Positions 43,901-52,987 of a DNA stretch of 64,000 bases are shown here, one piece after another. The notes under the pieces are model-generated. The model was not told the DNA's origin. It did not search any database and saw nothing but the letters and a program-made list of their open reading frames with translations. The number at the start of each line of letters is the position of its first letter. Within the stretch, counting starts at the first letter, position 1. The stretch comes from Gammaproteobacteria bacterium (GTDB lineage Bacteria; Pseudomonadota; Gammaproteobacteria; Pseudomonadales; JAUIET01): positions 248,001-312,000 of the forward strand of contig JAUIET010000001.1 of the NCBI GenBank assembly GCA_030429735.1. The letters run 5' to 3'. The position numbers and the translations under genes were made by a program.

Positions 43901-44758
43901 GGCATCAATAGACACACCAATATCGTAGCTTTTTGCACGCAATACCAATTGCTTTAGTCTTGGAAACAGTTCCGCATGCACGCGCTCCCGATTGGCAAAT
44001 TCATAGCGCGGGTGCAGAGCGGACAGTTTGATGGAAATTCCTGGGCCTTGCAGGTGGTCGCGTTTCTGCGACAATCGGCCAATTTCATCAATCGCGTCTT
44101 GATAGGATTGCAAGTACTCGTCGGCTGCATCCTGCGTCCGACTTGCCTCGCCTAGCATGTCATAGCTATAGCGATAGCCACGCTTTTCCTGGGGAGCAGC
44201 ATTCGCACAAGCTTCCGCAATGGTTTGACCCAGCACAAACTGGGTGCCCATAATGCGCATTGCCTGGCGCATAGCCAGCCGAATAACAGGCTCACCGAGC
44301 CGCCCCACGACCTTACCCAAACCTAACAGGCTACGCTTACCATCACTGCGGTTGAAGCCGGCGACTTTACCAGTCAGCAATAATCCCCAGGCCGAAGCAT
44401 GGACAAAAAATGAGTCCTGCGAGTCAAGGTTTGCAGCCCAGTCACCTTTCAGAATTTTATCCTGAATCAGTTGGTCAGCAGTGTCGTCGTCCGGAACCCT
44501 GAGCAGCGCCTCTGCAAGACACATCAGTACTATGCCTTCTTCAGAGCTCAGGTCGTATTCGTTCAACAGCGCCTGAACGCCTGATTCCCCCGAGGCGATC
44601 TCGCGCACTTGCCTTGACAGTGCCAGCGCGCGATTCTGAATGCGCTCCGTCGCTTCCGCACTACCCTGAGCCAGAGGCATCAAGCGTGCAAGTACTTCTT
44701 CCTCTGAACTGCGGTGGTGACATCGTATCGATGTACGAAGTTCAGCAGCAGAACCCAT
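40991..44758 (-). CDS. putA: Bifunctional proline dehydrogenase/glutamate-semialdehyde dehydrogenase, no DNA-binding domain
   Basis: 1255 residues. The proline dehydrogenase barrel (about 150-480) shows GPGISIKLSALHPRYE, RLVKGAYWDTEVKHAQ and PQFATHNANT, the FAD and substrate motifs. The aldehyde dehydrogenase domain (about 600-1040) has the catalytic Glu in VAETGGQNC and the catalytic Cys in SAGQRCSALR. A C-terminal ALDH-like tail (about 1050-1255) completes a long PutA. The N-terminal ribbon-helix-helix of trifunctional PutA is absent, so the protein cannot autoregulate its gene (type B layout). It oxidises proline to glutamate in two steps. The ATG at 44758 is preceded by an in-frame TTG. 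It starts 20 bases after the PQQ dehydrogenase gene. Confidence 0.95.
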   Translation of the reverse strand: MGSAAELRTSIRCHHRSSEEEVLARLMPLAQGSAEATERIQNRALALSRQVREIASGESGVQALLNEYDLSSEEGIVLMCLAEALLRVPDDDTADQLIQDKILKGDWAANLDSQDSFFVHASAWGLLLTGKVAGFNRSDGKRSLLGLGKVVGRLGEPVIRLAMRQAMRIMGTQFVLGQTIAEACANAAPQEKRGYRYSYDMLGEASRTQDAADEYLQSYQDAIDEIGRLSQKRDHLQGPGISIKLSALHPRYEFANRERVHAELFPRLKQLVLRAKSYDIGVSIDAEEADRLELSLELIEKIYTDSELGDWGGFGVVVQAYQKRALDVVQWLVALARQQQRQLMIRLVKGAYWDTEVKHAQLEGLSGYPVFTRKATTDISYRACAKLLLANRGVVYPQFATHNANTVSAVLEIAGDHQGYEFQRLHGMGDELYNSLMTDIDVPCRIYAPVGEHEDLLAYLVRRLLENGANTSFVNKIVDDSVPLEALVADPIAKALEWSQAQNPGIALPADIYGEQRKNSTGIDLNDATAYQQLHQAIISWTQAAVEATKNHPSGGNQHPVCNPANSSECIGYLSLAGQEACEKALRQSENVRSDWSTTTVDTRAEILRRFADALQAHEHEFIALCTKEAGKTLVDGVGEVREAIDFCRYYASQAEIITRRHSELEALGTVLCISPWNFPLAIFLGQVTASLAAGNCVIAKPAEQTSLVALKAASLLSESGLPDDVLQVICASGAVAGEYLVPDPRIHGVMFTGSTATAQLIARSLADRPGPRIPLVAETGGQNCMIADSTALTEQLVDDVISSGFQSAGQRCSALRVLFIQDDAADASIEMIAGAMQQLAIGDPVYLNTDIGPVIDQRALQSLQRHVDYMEGLCAGGKARLVYRCELSEQCAKGTFFAPRLYEIDSIGLLRGEVFGPVVHVIRYAANEFDNVLEAVNSTGFGLTFGIHSRIDAHCEKAARCVDAGNIYINRNTIGAVVGVQPFGGHGLSGTGPKAGGPSYLYRLLKPASRREIAQPNFNLLDRLDETMNPAAASADLLRHQQKLLADQKTWAEKPMAARWDSLQQALRDCGITDAQWSRLNELVQLALLDFAEVQELIGPTGELNQLSHLPRGLLCALEASDEGELLMSVCMALVMGNAVLATVGKDETIGPAQQALMSISGCCFDVFELTSTADLAGLLDSPGIAGVLCNASDDQLAILERQLRRRKGALLALINEPLGETLLRRLVLEKHVSTDTTASGGNASLLALGEDLA

Positions 44759-44778
44759 CAATCAACCCACCAGCAGAC

Positions 44779-46977
44779 TCATTGCCCGGCTGCAGCAGAC
44801 GTCGAGGCGGCCTCTTGCAGCCGTTTGCCACGCCAAGACTGCTGTATGACGTATTGACGAATGTGTTCGGCTTCTTCGGCGTTAACAACGTCGCCAAGTT
44901 GCGGCATACCGCGCTCTTTGAGAACCCCCTCGACCACAACCGACTTCCAGGCGTTGGCGTCTTGCAAAAAGGCCGAGCCTCGCAAATCAGGAATCAGCAG
45001 ACCTGACACTGCATTCAAACCATGGCAGCCCATGCATATATCCTGATACCCTCTAAACCCTTTTTCCAGTTCTGCTTCATTTGCTGTGAGCTCCGGGGGA
45101 TTGAAGTTCACAACTCTTTCCCAGTTAACCGGTGGCAACTCCTGTTTGGCACCCAGTTTAAATGTTAGTACGCGGCTTACATTGGGTAAGCTGCCATCTT
45201 GTACGAATTCACCAAACACCAACGCGAAGGCGCCTCCCCAACCGACATTCACCGTTACGTACTGTTCACCATCTATGGTGTAGGTTATCGGTGGGGCGAC
45301 CACTCCGGTTTGCGCCGGAAAGTCCCATAATTTCTCACCGTTGTCCGCGCGATAGGCTACAACGTTACCATCTGCGGTTCCCTGGAATACCAGACCGCCA
45401 GCGGTACTCAACACGCCACCATTCCAGGGGCCTTTATGCTCCACGCGCCAGGCTTCTTTCTGGGTGACTGGATCCCAGGCCAGCAGCCGACCTTGAATCA
45501 GTGCGCCCATGGCTTTGCGTTCAGCGTCTGCATCCGGAAGACTGCCAACTATGCCATCCGTACCGACATTGGAGATGCCCGGGCGATACGTATAGTGTTT
45601 GTCATGGCCATACATCGCTGGAAAATCCAACACCGGGATATAGACCAGACCGGTCTGCTGGCTAAACGACATCGGGTGCCAGTTATGACCGCCAAGATAG
45701 GAAGGAAAAATCAATGCGGGTTCGTCTTTGTAGCGTGCGCCCGGCATTTCGACCGGCCGGCCAGTGTCCATGTCTACGTGACTTGCCCAGGTGACATTGA
45801 TGTAGTTGTTGGCCGACAGCAGCTCACCTGTTTCTCGATCTATCACGTAGAAAAAACCGTTCTTGGGTGCCTGCATAAGTACTTTTCGATTTTTACCCTC
45901 AAGCTCCAGTTCGGCGAGGATAATATGCTGGGTCGCCGTATAATCCCATGTCTCTCCCGGCGTGGTCTGGTAATGCCAGACGTAATCACCGGTATCTGGC
46001 TTAAGTGCAACGATGGACGACAGGAACAAATTATCGCCGCCACCGGGTGAGCGAATCATTTGGTTCCACGGGGTACCATTGCCAACACCAATGTAAAGGA
46101 TGTCCAATTCAGCGTCGTAGGCCATGGAATCCCAAACAGTACCGCCACCGCCCGCGGTCCACCATTCGCCGTTCCACGTTTCGGCCGCCATCTTCATGGT
46201 GTCATTTTCAAAGCCCGCTTCAGGGTTTCCTGGCACCGTATAAAATCGCCAAGCCTCTGAGCCATCATCGACGTTGTACGCAGAGATAAAGCCGCGAACG
46301 CCGAATTCTGCCCCACCATTGCCGATCAGCACTTTGTCTTTGATCACGCGCGGCGCGCCGGTGATTGTGTACGGCAGACTGGTATCAACCGTTGCCACTT
46401 CCCACAGCACCTTGCCATCTTTAGCATCCAGTGCAATCAGGCGCCCGTCAAACGCGCCCAGAAATACTTTACCCTGCCATACGGCCACCCCTCGGTTGAC
46501 CGCGTCGCAACAGCCATGACGTATTTTTTCCCTGGCAACCTGAGGGTCATAGGTCCACAGCAATGAACCGTCACGAGCATCCAGAGCATGCACGATACTC
46601 CAGGCTGATGTTGTGTACATCACACCATCAACAACAATTGGCGTGGCCTCCACGCCGCGCTTGGTACCCAAGTCAAATGACCAGGCCAGACCCATGTCAC
46701 CCACGTTGTCAGTGGTAATTTGGTTCAGCGGTGAATAGCGCTGTTCTTTATAGGTACGCCCATGCGCCAACCAGCTGCCAGGCTCTGAATTGGCATTCAA
46801 TAATCGTGGCCCATCCACGGCCCCCGGTTGCTGTTTTTCCTGGCTGACGGGCAAATTTGACGCATCACTGCTGGTATCGCCGGGTGGTGGCTCGGTTTTG
46901 CCGCAGGCGGCCAGCCCAACCAGGAATAGACTTGTGATAAGTACGCCGCCTATGCGCATGGAAAGCTGCTTCAACAT
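44779..46977 (-). CDS. PQQ-dependent quinohemoprotein alcohol dehydrogenase, lipoprotein type
   Basis: 732 residues from the ATG at 46977, chosen for AGAGGTGA upstream and because the signal sequence begins there. The open frame extends 30 codons further. VLITSLFLVGLAAC is a lipobox, so the enzyme is probably membrane-anchored in the periplasm. The beta-propeller holds the vicinal disulfide RHGCCDAVNRG that packs on PQQ, and GETWDYTATQ with the catalytic Asp. The residue two after that Asp is Thr, not Asp, suggesting calcium rather than lanthanide use. The C-terminal cytochrome c domain has DICMGCHG (CxxCH) and a distal Met in RGMPQLG. It oxidises alcohols and passes electrons to a cytochrome. 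No pqq biosynthesis gene is in the window. Confidence 0.93.
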   Translation of the reverse strand: MLKQLSMRIGGVLITSLFLVGLAACGKTEPPPGDTSSDASNLPVSQEKQQPGAVDGPRLLNANSEPGSWLAHGRTYKEQRYSPLNQITTDNVGDMGLAWSFDLGTKRGVEATPIVVDGVMYTTSAWSIVHALDARDGSLLWTYDPQVAREKIRHGCCDAVNRGVAVWQGKVFLGAFDGRLIALDAKDGKVLWEVATVDTSLPYTITGAPRVIKDKVLIGNGGAEFGVRGFISAYNVDDGSEAWRFYTVPGNPEAGFENDTMKMAAETWNGEWWTAGGGGTVWDSMAYDAELDILYIGVGNGTPWNQMIRSPGGGDNLFLSSIVALKPDTGDYVWHYQTTPGETWDYTATQHIILAELELEGKNRKVLMQAPKNGFFYVIDRETGELLSANNYINVTWASHVDMDTGRPVEMPGARYKDEPALIFPSYLGGHNWHPMSFSQQTGLVYIPVLDFPAMYGHDKHYTYRPGISNVGTDGIVGSLPDADAERKAMGALIQGRLLAWDPVTQKEAWRVEHKGPWNGGVLSTAGGLVFQGTADGNVVAYRADNGEKLWDFPAQTGVVAPPITYTIDGEQYVTVNVGWGGAFALVFGEFVQDGSLPNVSRVLTFKLGAKQELPPVNWERVVNFNPPELTANEAELEKGFRGYQDICMGCHGLNAVSGLLIPDLRGSAFLQDANAWKSVVVEGVLKERGMPQLGDVVNAEEAEHIRQYVIQQSWRGKRLQEAASTSAAAGQ

Positions 46978-47024
46978 TGCGAATGTCACCTCTTTTTTGT
47001 TTGCGACAAGGCTATCACGTTTTC

Positions 47025-47033
47025 TGTTAAAAT
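47025..47033 (+). promoter_or_regulatory. Extended -10 promoter element for purC
   Basis: TG-T-TAAAAT (TG at 47025-47026, TAAAAT at 47028-47033) is an extended -10 element 33 bases before the purC start. No good -35 sits at the usual distance, which extended -10 promoters tolerate. The 46978-47066 gap is shared with the divergent dehydrogenase gene. Confidence 0.4.
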
Positions 47034-47066
47034 CCGCGGCTTTCTTGGATTCAGGAACGCTCAACA

Positions 47067-48170
47067 TTGGGTCAAGCCGACAAAGTACTCGCTGTTAACA
47101 ATGACCTTCCCATCCGTACTGACTCTGCTGTGCACAGCGGCAAAGTACGCTGCGTTTATTGGTTGACCGAAGCTGACAGCGCGCGGCTGGTACGTGAGCG
47201 CGGCTATAACGTGGCAACGGATGCACCGCTGGCGGTTATGGTGATCAGCGACCGCATCTCTGCATTTGAATGTATGTGGCGGGCCGAAGGCGGTATGGCC
47301 GGGGTACCCAGCAAGGGCGCCGCCCTGAACGCGATATCCAATCACTGGTTTCAGAGTTTTAAAGAAGCCGGGTTGGCCGACAGTCATATTCTTGATGTAC
47401 CACACCCGCTGGTCTGGATTGTCCAAAAAGCGCGGCCGATAATGATTGAGGCCATCGCAAGACAGTATATAACCGGTTCGATGTGGCGGGGCTACCAGCG
47501 CGGTGAACGCGAGATTTGCGGCATTCGACTGCCGGACAATCTAGAAAAAGATCAACGAATGCCCGAACTTCTGATCACCCCGTCAACCAAGGGCATTCTC
47601 ACTGGCATTCCAGGCGTCCCTGAAATAGATGACGTCAATATCACGCGCGCCGATATGGAAGCGAATTTCCAGGCCTTCAGGTTCAGCAGCCAGGCAGACA
47701 TAGCTTTATACGAAAAATTGCTCCGCGATGGCTTCGGCTTAATCAGTGACCGGCTCGCCAACGTAGGCCAGATTTTTGTCGACACCAAGTTTGAATTTGG
47801 CTACGTTAACGACGCGCATGGAAACGAAAAACTTATTTACATGGATGAAGTGGGCACACCTGATTCCTCAAGAATATGGGACGCAGACGCATACCGACAA
47901 GGAAAAGTGGTAGAAAACTCTAAAGAAGCTTTTCGCCAGGCGCTGCTCGCGTATTTTCCTGACCCGGATATTCTGACCAATAAAGATCGAATGGCAGAGC
48001 GCACCCCTTTGGCAGAAAACAATGAACTGCCATTGGAAATCATGCAAAACGTATCTGACACCTATGTTGCTATGGCTGAAAAAATTATCGGCACCAAGCT
48101 GGAAGTATCTGATAACCCCAAAGCGGAAATTGTGGATATCCTGAACAGTGAATACGGTTTGATTATCTAA
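47067..48170 (+). CDS. purC: Phosphoribosylaminoimidazole-succinocarboxamide synthase
   Basis: 367 residues, the long form of SAICAR synthetase. [12 protein letters not shown] is the ATP-binding opening, [13 protein letters not shown] the substrate loop, and [14 protein letters not shown] and [12 protein letters not shown] the conserved core. It joins aspartate to CAIR with ATP in purine biosynthesis, in the cytoplasm. The start is a TTG at 47067; no ATG lies upstream of the conserved [16 protein letters not shown] segment, and AGGA lies about ten bases before it. The gene is single and divergent from the PQQ dehydrogenase gene. Confidence 0.95.
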   Translation: MGQADKVLAVNNDLPIRTDSAVHSGKVRCVYWLTEADSARLVRERGYNVATDAPLAVMVISDRISAFECMWRAEGGMAGVPSKGAALNAISNHWFQSFKEAGLADSHILDVPHPLVWIVQKARPIMIEAIARQYITGSMWRGYQRGEREICGIRLPDNLEKDQRMPELLITPSTKGILTGIPGVPEIDDVNITRADMEANFQAFRFSSQADIALYEKLLRDGFGLISDRLANVGQIFVDTKFEFGYVNDAHGNEKLIYMDEVGTPDSSRIWDADAYRQGKVVENSKEAFRQALLAYFPDPDILTNKDRMAERTPLAENNELPLEIMQNVSDTYVAMAEKIIGTKLEVSDNPKAEIVDILNSEYGLII

Positions 48171-48224
48171 ATGGCGCTCAGTTTCGCTGCAAGCCCGGTA
48201 TCAGGAGCTGAGTGAGCGCCATTT
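48169..48224. terminator. Bidirectional hairpin between purC and the OmpA/TSP3 gene
   Basis: AAATGGCGCTCA (48169-48180) and TGAGCGCCATTT (48213-48224) are exact 12-base complements around a 32-base loop. They sit immediately after the purC stop codon and before the stop codon of the converging gene. Each arm is flanked outward by T-rich bases in its own reading direction. The position between converging genes fits a shared terminator, though T-runs are short. Confidence 0.65.
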
Positions 48225-48237
48225 CGTTCAAACCTGA

Positions 48238-51200
48238 CTACTGGCAATTCATTTCGTCCAACACCCGGAATTCTACCCGTCGATTCCTGGCCCGACCTTC
48301 GGCTGTATCATTGTCGGCTACTGGCCTGGCCTCGCCATACCCGGTGGCCCTAAGCTGCTCAGGGTTCACTCCGCGATACACCATATAGCGCCTAACGGTT
48401 TCAGCTCGCCTTCTTGACAGATCATCATTGGATTCTTCAGACCCCTGCGAGTCGGTATGTGCCTGTATTTCAACCTCCACGGTCGGTGCTTGTTTTAATG
48501 CCTCTGCAAACGGCTGCAAAGCCTGCTGGCCTGCCTGGGACAAGGCGGCAGAACCACTTGGAAAATTAACCCCTGGTACAGTACCGCTGAACTGTTCGCA
48601 GGACAGCTTCGCTATTCGTTCGGTGCTGGCGGTTTGCTCACCCGAAACTTGCTCACGCGGTTGTGGAACCGGGGCCGGCGGGATCGCTGGCGGCGCCACT
48701 TCACCGCGTTCGGGCGGCGCGATTAGAGCCGAACGCCTGGGTTTTTCACCACCAAAATAGCGGTTGATAGACGCTGCCGCATACCAGGCATCCGTGTCGT
48801 AGCGGTCGAGGTCAACGCGGAAAAACCAGCGCGAACCAGGTGGGTGCAATTGGGCGCCCACGCCTATGGCCAACTGCACGTCGGTTACCTCATCAAAACG
48901 TACGGTTCCACCATCGTCTTCGGCTTTATTGTTGATGGCTGAGGCGCCGGCTTTGGCGAATACATTCCACGCGGAACCAGGTTTTCGCAACAGGTAGCCG
49001 GCCATGATCGACGGTACCTGATAACTGATCGCAGCATCCGGATAGGCACGATCAATAGCCGGCGCCCGATTCCCCAAACCTGCCTCACCAATATCGGCGT
49101 ACTTCAATTCCGCGAACCAATGCGGTTTAAAGTGCCAGCCAACCATGACCTCCCAACCGTCAGATGCATCATCATCCGTGCTCCAGCCGTTCGATTCACG
49201 CTCGGGCTCAACGTGCGATGCGCCATACCCTATTCCCGCATACCAACAGTCCCTGAACGTGCCTGCATCTTCGTTCTCCAGACCACAGTCAGTTTTGTCG
49301 CTGGCTTTGCTGGCAGGCGACACCGCGAGCAAGCACAGAACCAGAAGGCCGAGCAAAGAACCCAAACCTGCCGCGCCGCCACCGCCATCGACTGATGTGA
49401 TTAATTCACCATCCGTATCCGCCTGAAGGCGATCCGGGATGCCGTCGTTGTTGATATCCCCGCCGTCTTCATTCTCAAGCGCGTCGCTGAAACCGTCATT
49501 GTCGCTGTCAGTATCGCGAAAATCCGCCATACCATCGGCATCAGTGTCTACCGGCATAGCGGGTGTTGCGCCCGCCTCTACTGAATCGGGAATGCCGTCG
49601 TTGTCACTGTCAGTATCCATGTCATCGTTGTTGCCATCGCCATCGGAATCAACGCCCATCTCAACCGTATCGGGAATGCCGTCGGCATCAGCATCGGCAT
49701 TTGGATCGGGGCCCGGTCCGGTGCCCATATCGTCTGCCCCGTTGCCAGCTGTCGGGTCAGTTCCATTGGTAAGTACCTCAGTGCCATCCGCCACGCCGCC
49801 ATCGTCAGTGTCAGTATCCAGCGGGTCGGTACTACCCACCCCGCTTAACGGTCCACTGCCGGCTACTTCCGTGCCATCATTCAAGCCGTCACCATCGGTA
49901 TCAGCATTGTTTGGGTCAGTTTCGCCACTACCGGCGCCTGTGCTATCGCCTATCGTGCTGACCGTGGCGCCGTCGCCATTGGCATCCTCCTCACCATCTT
50001 GCAAACCATCGTCATCACTGTCGGGATCATTTGGGTTTGTTGTTGATGCGGGGTCAGCGTCAATTACAAAAGACGGGGAAGAGGTGTCGGTTCCAGCATA
50101 CGGCGTTGCATTATTATCACTATTGCCCGCCGCAATGGCCGCAGTAACACCTTGTTCCAGACCGTCGCTAAGACCGTCATTGTCGCTGTCAGGATTCAGG
50201 ACATCCGTTTCATCACCGGTGAACGGCAAACCGTCGCCGCCGAGTTGCTCAGCGCCATCCGCCAGACCATCATCATCGCTGTCGGCGTCCAGTGGCGAGC
50301 TGTCACCGGCATCGAGTGAGTCATCATTACCCAGCTCATCACCGTCTTCAATCCCGTCATTGTCTGTATCAGGGTCCGCTGGATCCGTACCCAGACTCAT
50401 TTCCCGGGTATCGCTGATACCATCATTATCAGTATCGACACCCACATCATCAGCCCCCATACCAGCAGTCGGATCCGTGCCGTTGGCCAGTACTTCAGTA
50501 CCATCCTGTATGCCACCGTCATCCGTGTCGGTATCCAGTGGGTCCGTCGACCCCAGCACTGCCAACGGGCCACTCGCATTGACTTCTTGCCCGTCCAGCA
50601 AACCATCACCGTCCGTATCCAGGTTGCGTGGGTCTGTTTCACCACTGCCCATAGTGCCGGTTGCACCGATGGTGTTTACCGTTGCACCGTCTGCATTGGC
50701 GTCTTCTGCGCCGTCCAGCAAGCCGTCAGCGTCGGTATCGGCGTTGCTCGGATCGGTGCTGCTTGTGGGGTCCGCATCTACGACGTAATTCGCCGAACTG
50801 ACATCAGTTCCCGTGTAGACAATACCCGTGCCTGTGCTGGTACCGCCGGGTACCGGCATGGTTACGCCCGCTTCAGTGCCATCGTTTAAGCCATCAGCAT
50901 CAGAGTCCGGGTTCAGGGGGTCAGTTGCATCACCACCGCCGATCACACCGTCCAGACCTAACACTTCGGCACCATCGCTCAGGCCATCGTCATCGGTGTC
51001 AGCGTCCAGAGGATCGCTGTCACCTGCATCAAGACTGCCATCATTGCCGACTTCGGTGCCATCATCAATGCCATCGTCATCAGTGTCTGCATCGTTAGGG
51101 TCAGTGCCAAGTGCGGTTTCCTGCCCATCACTGAGGCCATCGCCGTCTGAATCCGCACCTGTGTCATCACCGCCATTGCCGGCAGTGGGATTGGTGGAAT

Positions 51201-52860
51201 CGGCTAACACTTCAGTACCATCCCGTGTACCGCCATCATCGGTGTCATTGTCCAGCGGGTCTGTGGCACCGATACCGCTCAATGGGCCGGTCGCATTACT
51301 CTCGTCGCCGTCGCTCAGTCCGTCGCTGTCTGTGTCAGGGTTATCAGGATCTGTTTCTCCTGAGCCCATGCTGCCAGTTACACCAATACTGTTCACCGTC
51401 GCACCGTCCTGGTTCGCGTCTTCAACGCCGTCATTCAATCCATCGCCATCGGTATCTACATTGGTAGGGTCAGTTGTACTGTTCGGGTCGGCGTCACCGG
51501 CAAACAGCCCCATGGTGCCACCAAATGCAATCGCGTTACCCTCAGATACCCCGGCTGCAATACCTGGCGCAGACACACCGGCTTCAATACCGTCGCCTAT
51601 CATGTCGCCATCTGTATCAGCGTCCAGCGGATCGGTCTGACCGATACTGGCGAGCAAGCCCGTGCCATTCACTTCGTCGCCATCATTCAAGCCGTCATCA
51701 TCGCTGTCGGCATCCAGTGGATTGGTCTCCCCCGCATCCAGAGTGGTGTCGCCGCCTAACTCATCAAAATCGCTCAGGCCATCATTGTCACTGTCGGCAT
51801 CGTCAGGGTCTGTACCTGCCACCGCTTCATCGGCATTGCTGAGGCCGTCGCCGTCGTTGTCGGTGGCATTCAGCATATCCAGTTCATTAATTGCAGCCGT
51901 GCTGGCCAGCACGGCACCCGACGCCGCGTAAATATCGGCACCCCCCGAACGCAGGCCCTCGTCATCATCAGTGTCGAGAGGGAAGTCGCTGAGACCAACC
52001 AGGTCACTGCTGTCATTCACATCGTCTGGAAAGATTGAAATACCAAAATAGGTCTGTCCTGGCGTGAGCCCAAGGTCGGCACCCCAGGTCACCAGCGTTC
52101 CGCCGGGGGCCTCTGTTGATGAGCCTACGTTCGGTGCGTTCTGGCCCGTAAAATTCTGTGAGGGTGTTGACACTACTGAGCCTTCAGCCAGAAATCCGTA
52201 TTCCTGATCGGCAGCCGCTTCGGTCATGTCTGCGTTACTGATGGCAACAAGCGGTCCGTAACTGGCCGGGTTTCCAGCACCGTCCACAGTCAGAATGGCC
52301 GCTATCTGCGCCCCATTATTAGCTTGCTTCTCGATCAGCAGGTGGCCACCCTGGTCAATCAGGCTCGCTGTCGTGGGTATCGTCAGCCCATCGGTGGTCA
52401 CGTAATCAACACGTTCGATGTTGCCGGCGAACTGCGCTGTATCCGCGGTATTCTTAAACACATCCAGAATGCCACGATTCAACGATCGGCCGGTAAGAAT
52501 GGCATCGTAGGAAAACTGCCCACCTTCAAAAGGGTAAGACGTTTGGTAGTCCAGCAAGCCCGGAGGGCTGGAGAGTTCCGCGAAAAATTTTGTTCGAACG
52601 CCGCTGACCAGGCTGTTATCGATCACACGCACCTGAACATCAAAATCCCGATACACTTGCACGTCGAGCCCGCTGTTCAGCGTTGCACCGGTGAGCACGA
52701 TATTCAGACCGTTGCCGAAGGTATAATTATCAGGCCCTATGCTGTAATTAAAGGGCGTTGCTGGCTCGGTGACACTGCTTAGAATTGTCGTGCTATCCAG
52801 GGCAGCGGATGGCAGACTGATAAAAGATGCCAGCAGCGCGGCCTTGATTCTGTAATGCAT
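48238..52860 (-). CDS. Thrombospondin type 3 repeat/OmpA-like outer-membrane protein
   Basis: 1540 residues. A signal peptide (about 1-20, cleavage near PSA-ALD) is followed by a beta-rich domain with no recognised family (about 21-335). Then comes a very acidic array of DxDxDGLxD calcium-binding TSP3 motifs (about 335-1150). At about 1158-1185 is [20 protein letters not shown] followed by AVSPASKA, a hydrophobic segment like a GlyGly-CTERM or a second signal peptide. Next is an OmpA-type eight-strand barrel (about 1195-1385, opening [11 protein letters not shown]), a Pro-rich linker, and a C-terminal OmpA domain with [20 protein letters not shown], whose Asp and Arg bind peptidoglycan. It probably anchors in the outer membrane, with the acidic array exposed. 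It reads as one unbroken frame. Confidence 0.9.
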   Translation of the reverse strand: MHYRIKAALLASFISLPSAALDSTTILSSVTEPATPFNYSIGPDNYTFGNGLNIVLTGATLNSGLDVQVYRDFDVQVRVIDNSLVSGVRTKFFAELSSPPGLLDYQTSYPFEGGQFSYDAILTGRSLNRGILDVFKNTADTAQFAGNIERVDYVTTDGLTIPTTASLIDQGGHLLIEKQANNGAQIAAILTVDGAGNPASYGPLVAISNADMTEAAADQEYGFLAEGSVVSTPSQNFTGQNAPNVGSSTEAPGGTLVTWGADLGLTPGQTYFGISIFPDDVNDSSDLVGLSDFPLDTDDDEGLRSGGADIYAASGAVLASTAAINELDMLNATDNDGDGLSNADEAVAGTDPDDADSDNDGLSDFDELGGDTTLDAGETNPLDADSDDDGLNDGDEVNGTGLLASIGQTDPLDADTDGDMIGDGIEAGVSAPGIAAGVSEGNAIAFGGTMGLFAGDADPNSTTDPTNVDTDGDGLNDGVEDANQDGATVNSIGVTGSMGSGETDPDNPDTDSDGLSDGDESNATGPLSGIGATDPLDNDTDDGGTRDGTEVLADSTNPTAGNGGDDTGADSDGDGLSDGQETALGTDPNDADTDDDGIDDGTEVGNDGSLDAGDSDPLDADTDDDGLSDGAEVLGLDGVIGGGDATDPLNPDSDADGLNDGTEAGVTMPVPGGTSTGTGIVYTGTDVSSANYVVDADPTSSTDPSNADTDADGLLDGAEDANADGATVNTIGATGTMGSGETDPRNLDTDGDGLLDGQEVNASGPLAVLGSTDPLDTDTDDGGIQDGTEVLANGTDPTAGMGADDVGVDTDNDGISDTREMSLGTDPADPDTDNDGIEDGDELGNDDSLDAGDSSPLDADSDDDGLADGAEQLGGDGLPFTGDETDVLNPDSDNDGLSDGLEQGVTAAIAAGNSDNNATPYAGTDTSSPSFVIDADPASTTNPNDPDSDDDGLQDGEEDANGDGATVSTIGDSTGAGSGETDPNNADTDGDGLNDGTEVAGSGPLSGVGSTDPLDTDTDDGGVADGTEVLTNGTDPTAGNGADDMGTGPGPDPNADADADGIPDTVEMGVDSDGDGNNDDMDTDSDNDGIPDSVEAGATPAMPVDTDADGMADFRDTDSDNDGFSDALENEDGGDINNDGIPDRLQADTDGELITSVDGGGGAAGLGSLLGLLVLCLLAVSPASKASDKTDCGLENEDAGTFRDCWYAGIGYGASHVEPERESNGWSTDDDASDGWEVMVGWHFKPHWFAELKYADIGEAGLGNRAPAIDRAYPDAAISYQVPSIMAGYLLRKPGSAWNVFAKAGASAINNKAEDDGGTVRFDEVTDVQLAIGVGAQLHPPGSRWFFRVDLDRYDTDAWYAAASINRYFGGEKPRRSALIAPPERGEVAPPAIPPAPVPQPREQVSGEQTASTERIAKLSCEQFSGTVPGVNFPSGSAALSQAGQQALQPFAEALKQAPTVEVEIQAHTDSQGSEESNDDLSRRRAETVRRYMVYRGVNPEQLRATGYGEARPVADNDTAEGRARNRRVEFRVLDEMNCQ
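49720..51866 (-). repeat. Three tandem superrepeats of about 238 residues in the TSP3 array
   Basis: The TSP3 region consists of three near-copies of about 715 bases (roughly 51866-51160, 51155-50440 and 50435-49720). Each carries the same order of segments: a GTDP..AD turn, DAGDS.PLDAD, a variable insert ending in DADP.S.T.P, DGATV..IG and GSGETDP, then TDPLD.DTDDGG and [13 protein letters not shown]. Copies differ by substitutions and small indels, mostly in the insert. This points to tandem duplication of a composite unit. Confidence 0.85.
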
Positions 52861-52987
52861 AGTTTGGTCCAGGGAGAATACTCTTGTGGTTGCCTAATCC
52901 TTGCCTTCAACTCTGATCTGCGCAAGGAAATAGGAACAGTATAGGCAGCCATTTACAATAGTTTACAAACTAGGAAGTATTGCCAAA

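Noticed and set aside
40991-44758. PutA as a self-repressor
   Set aside because: The N-terminus lacks the ribbon-helix-helix segment of trifunctional PutA.
49439-50788. A 449-codon plus-strand frame, Ser/Pro-rich
   Set aside because: It is exactly antisense to the TSP3 array; Asp-rich codons read backwards give Ser and Val. No start signal or domain.
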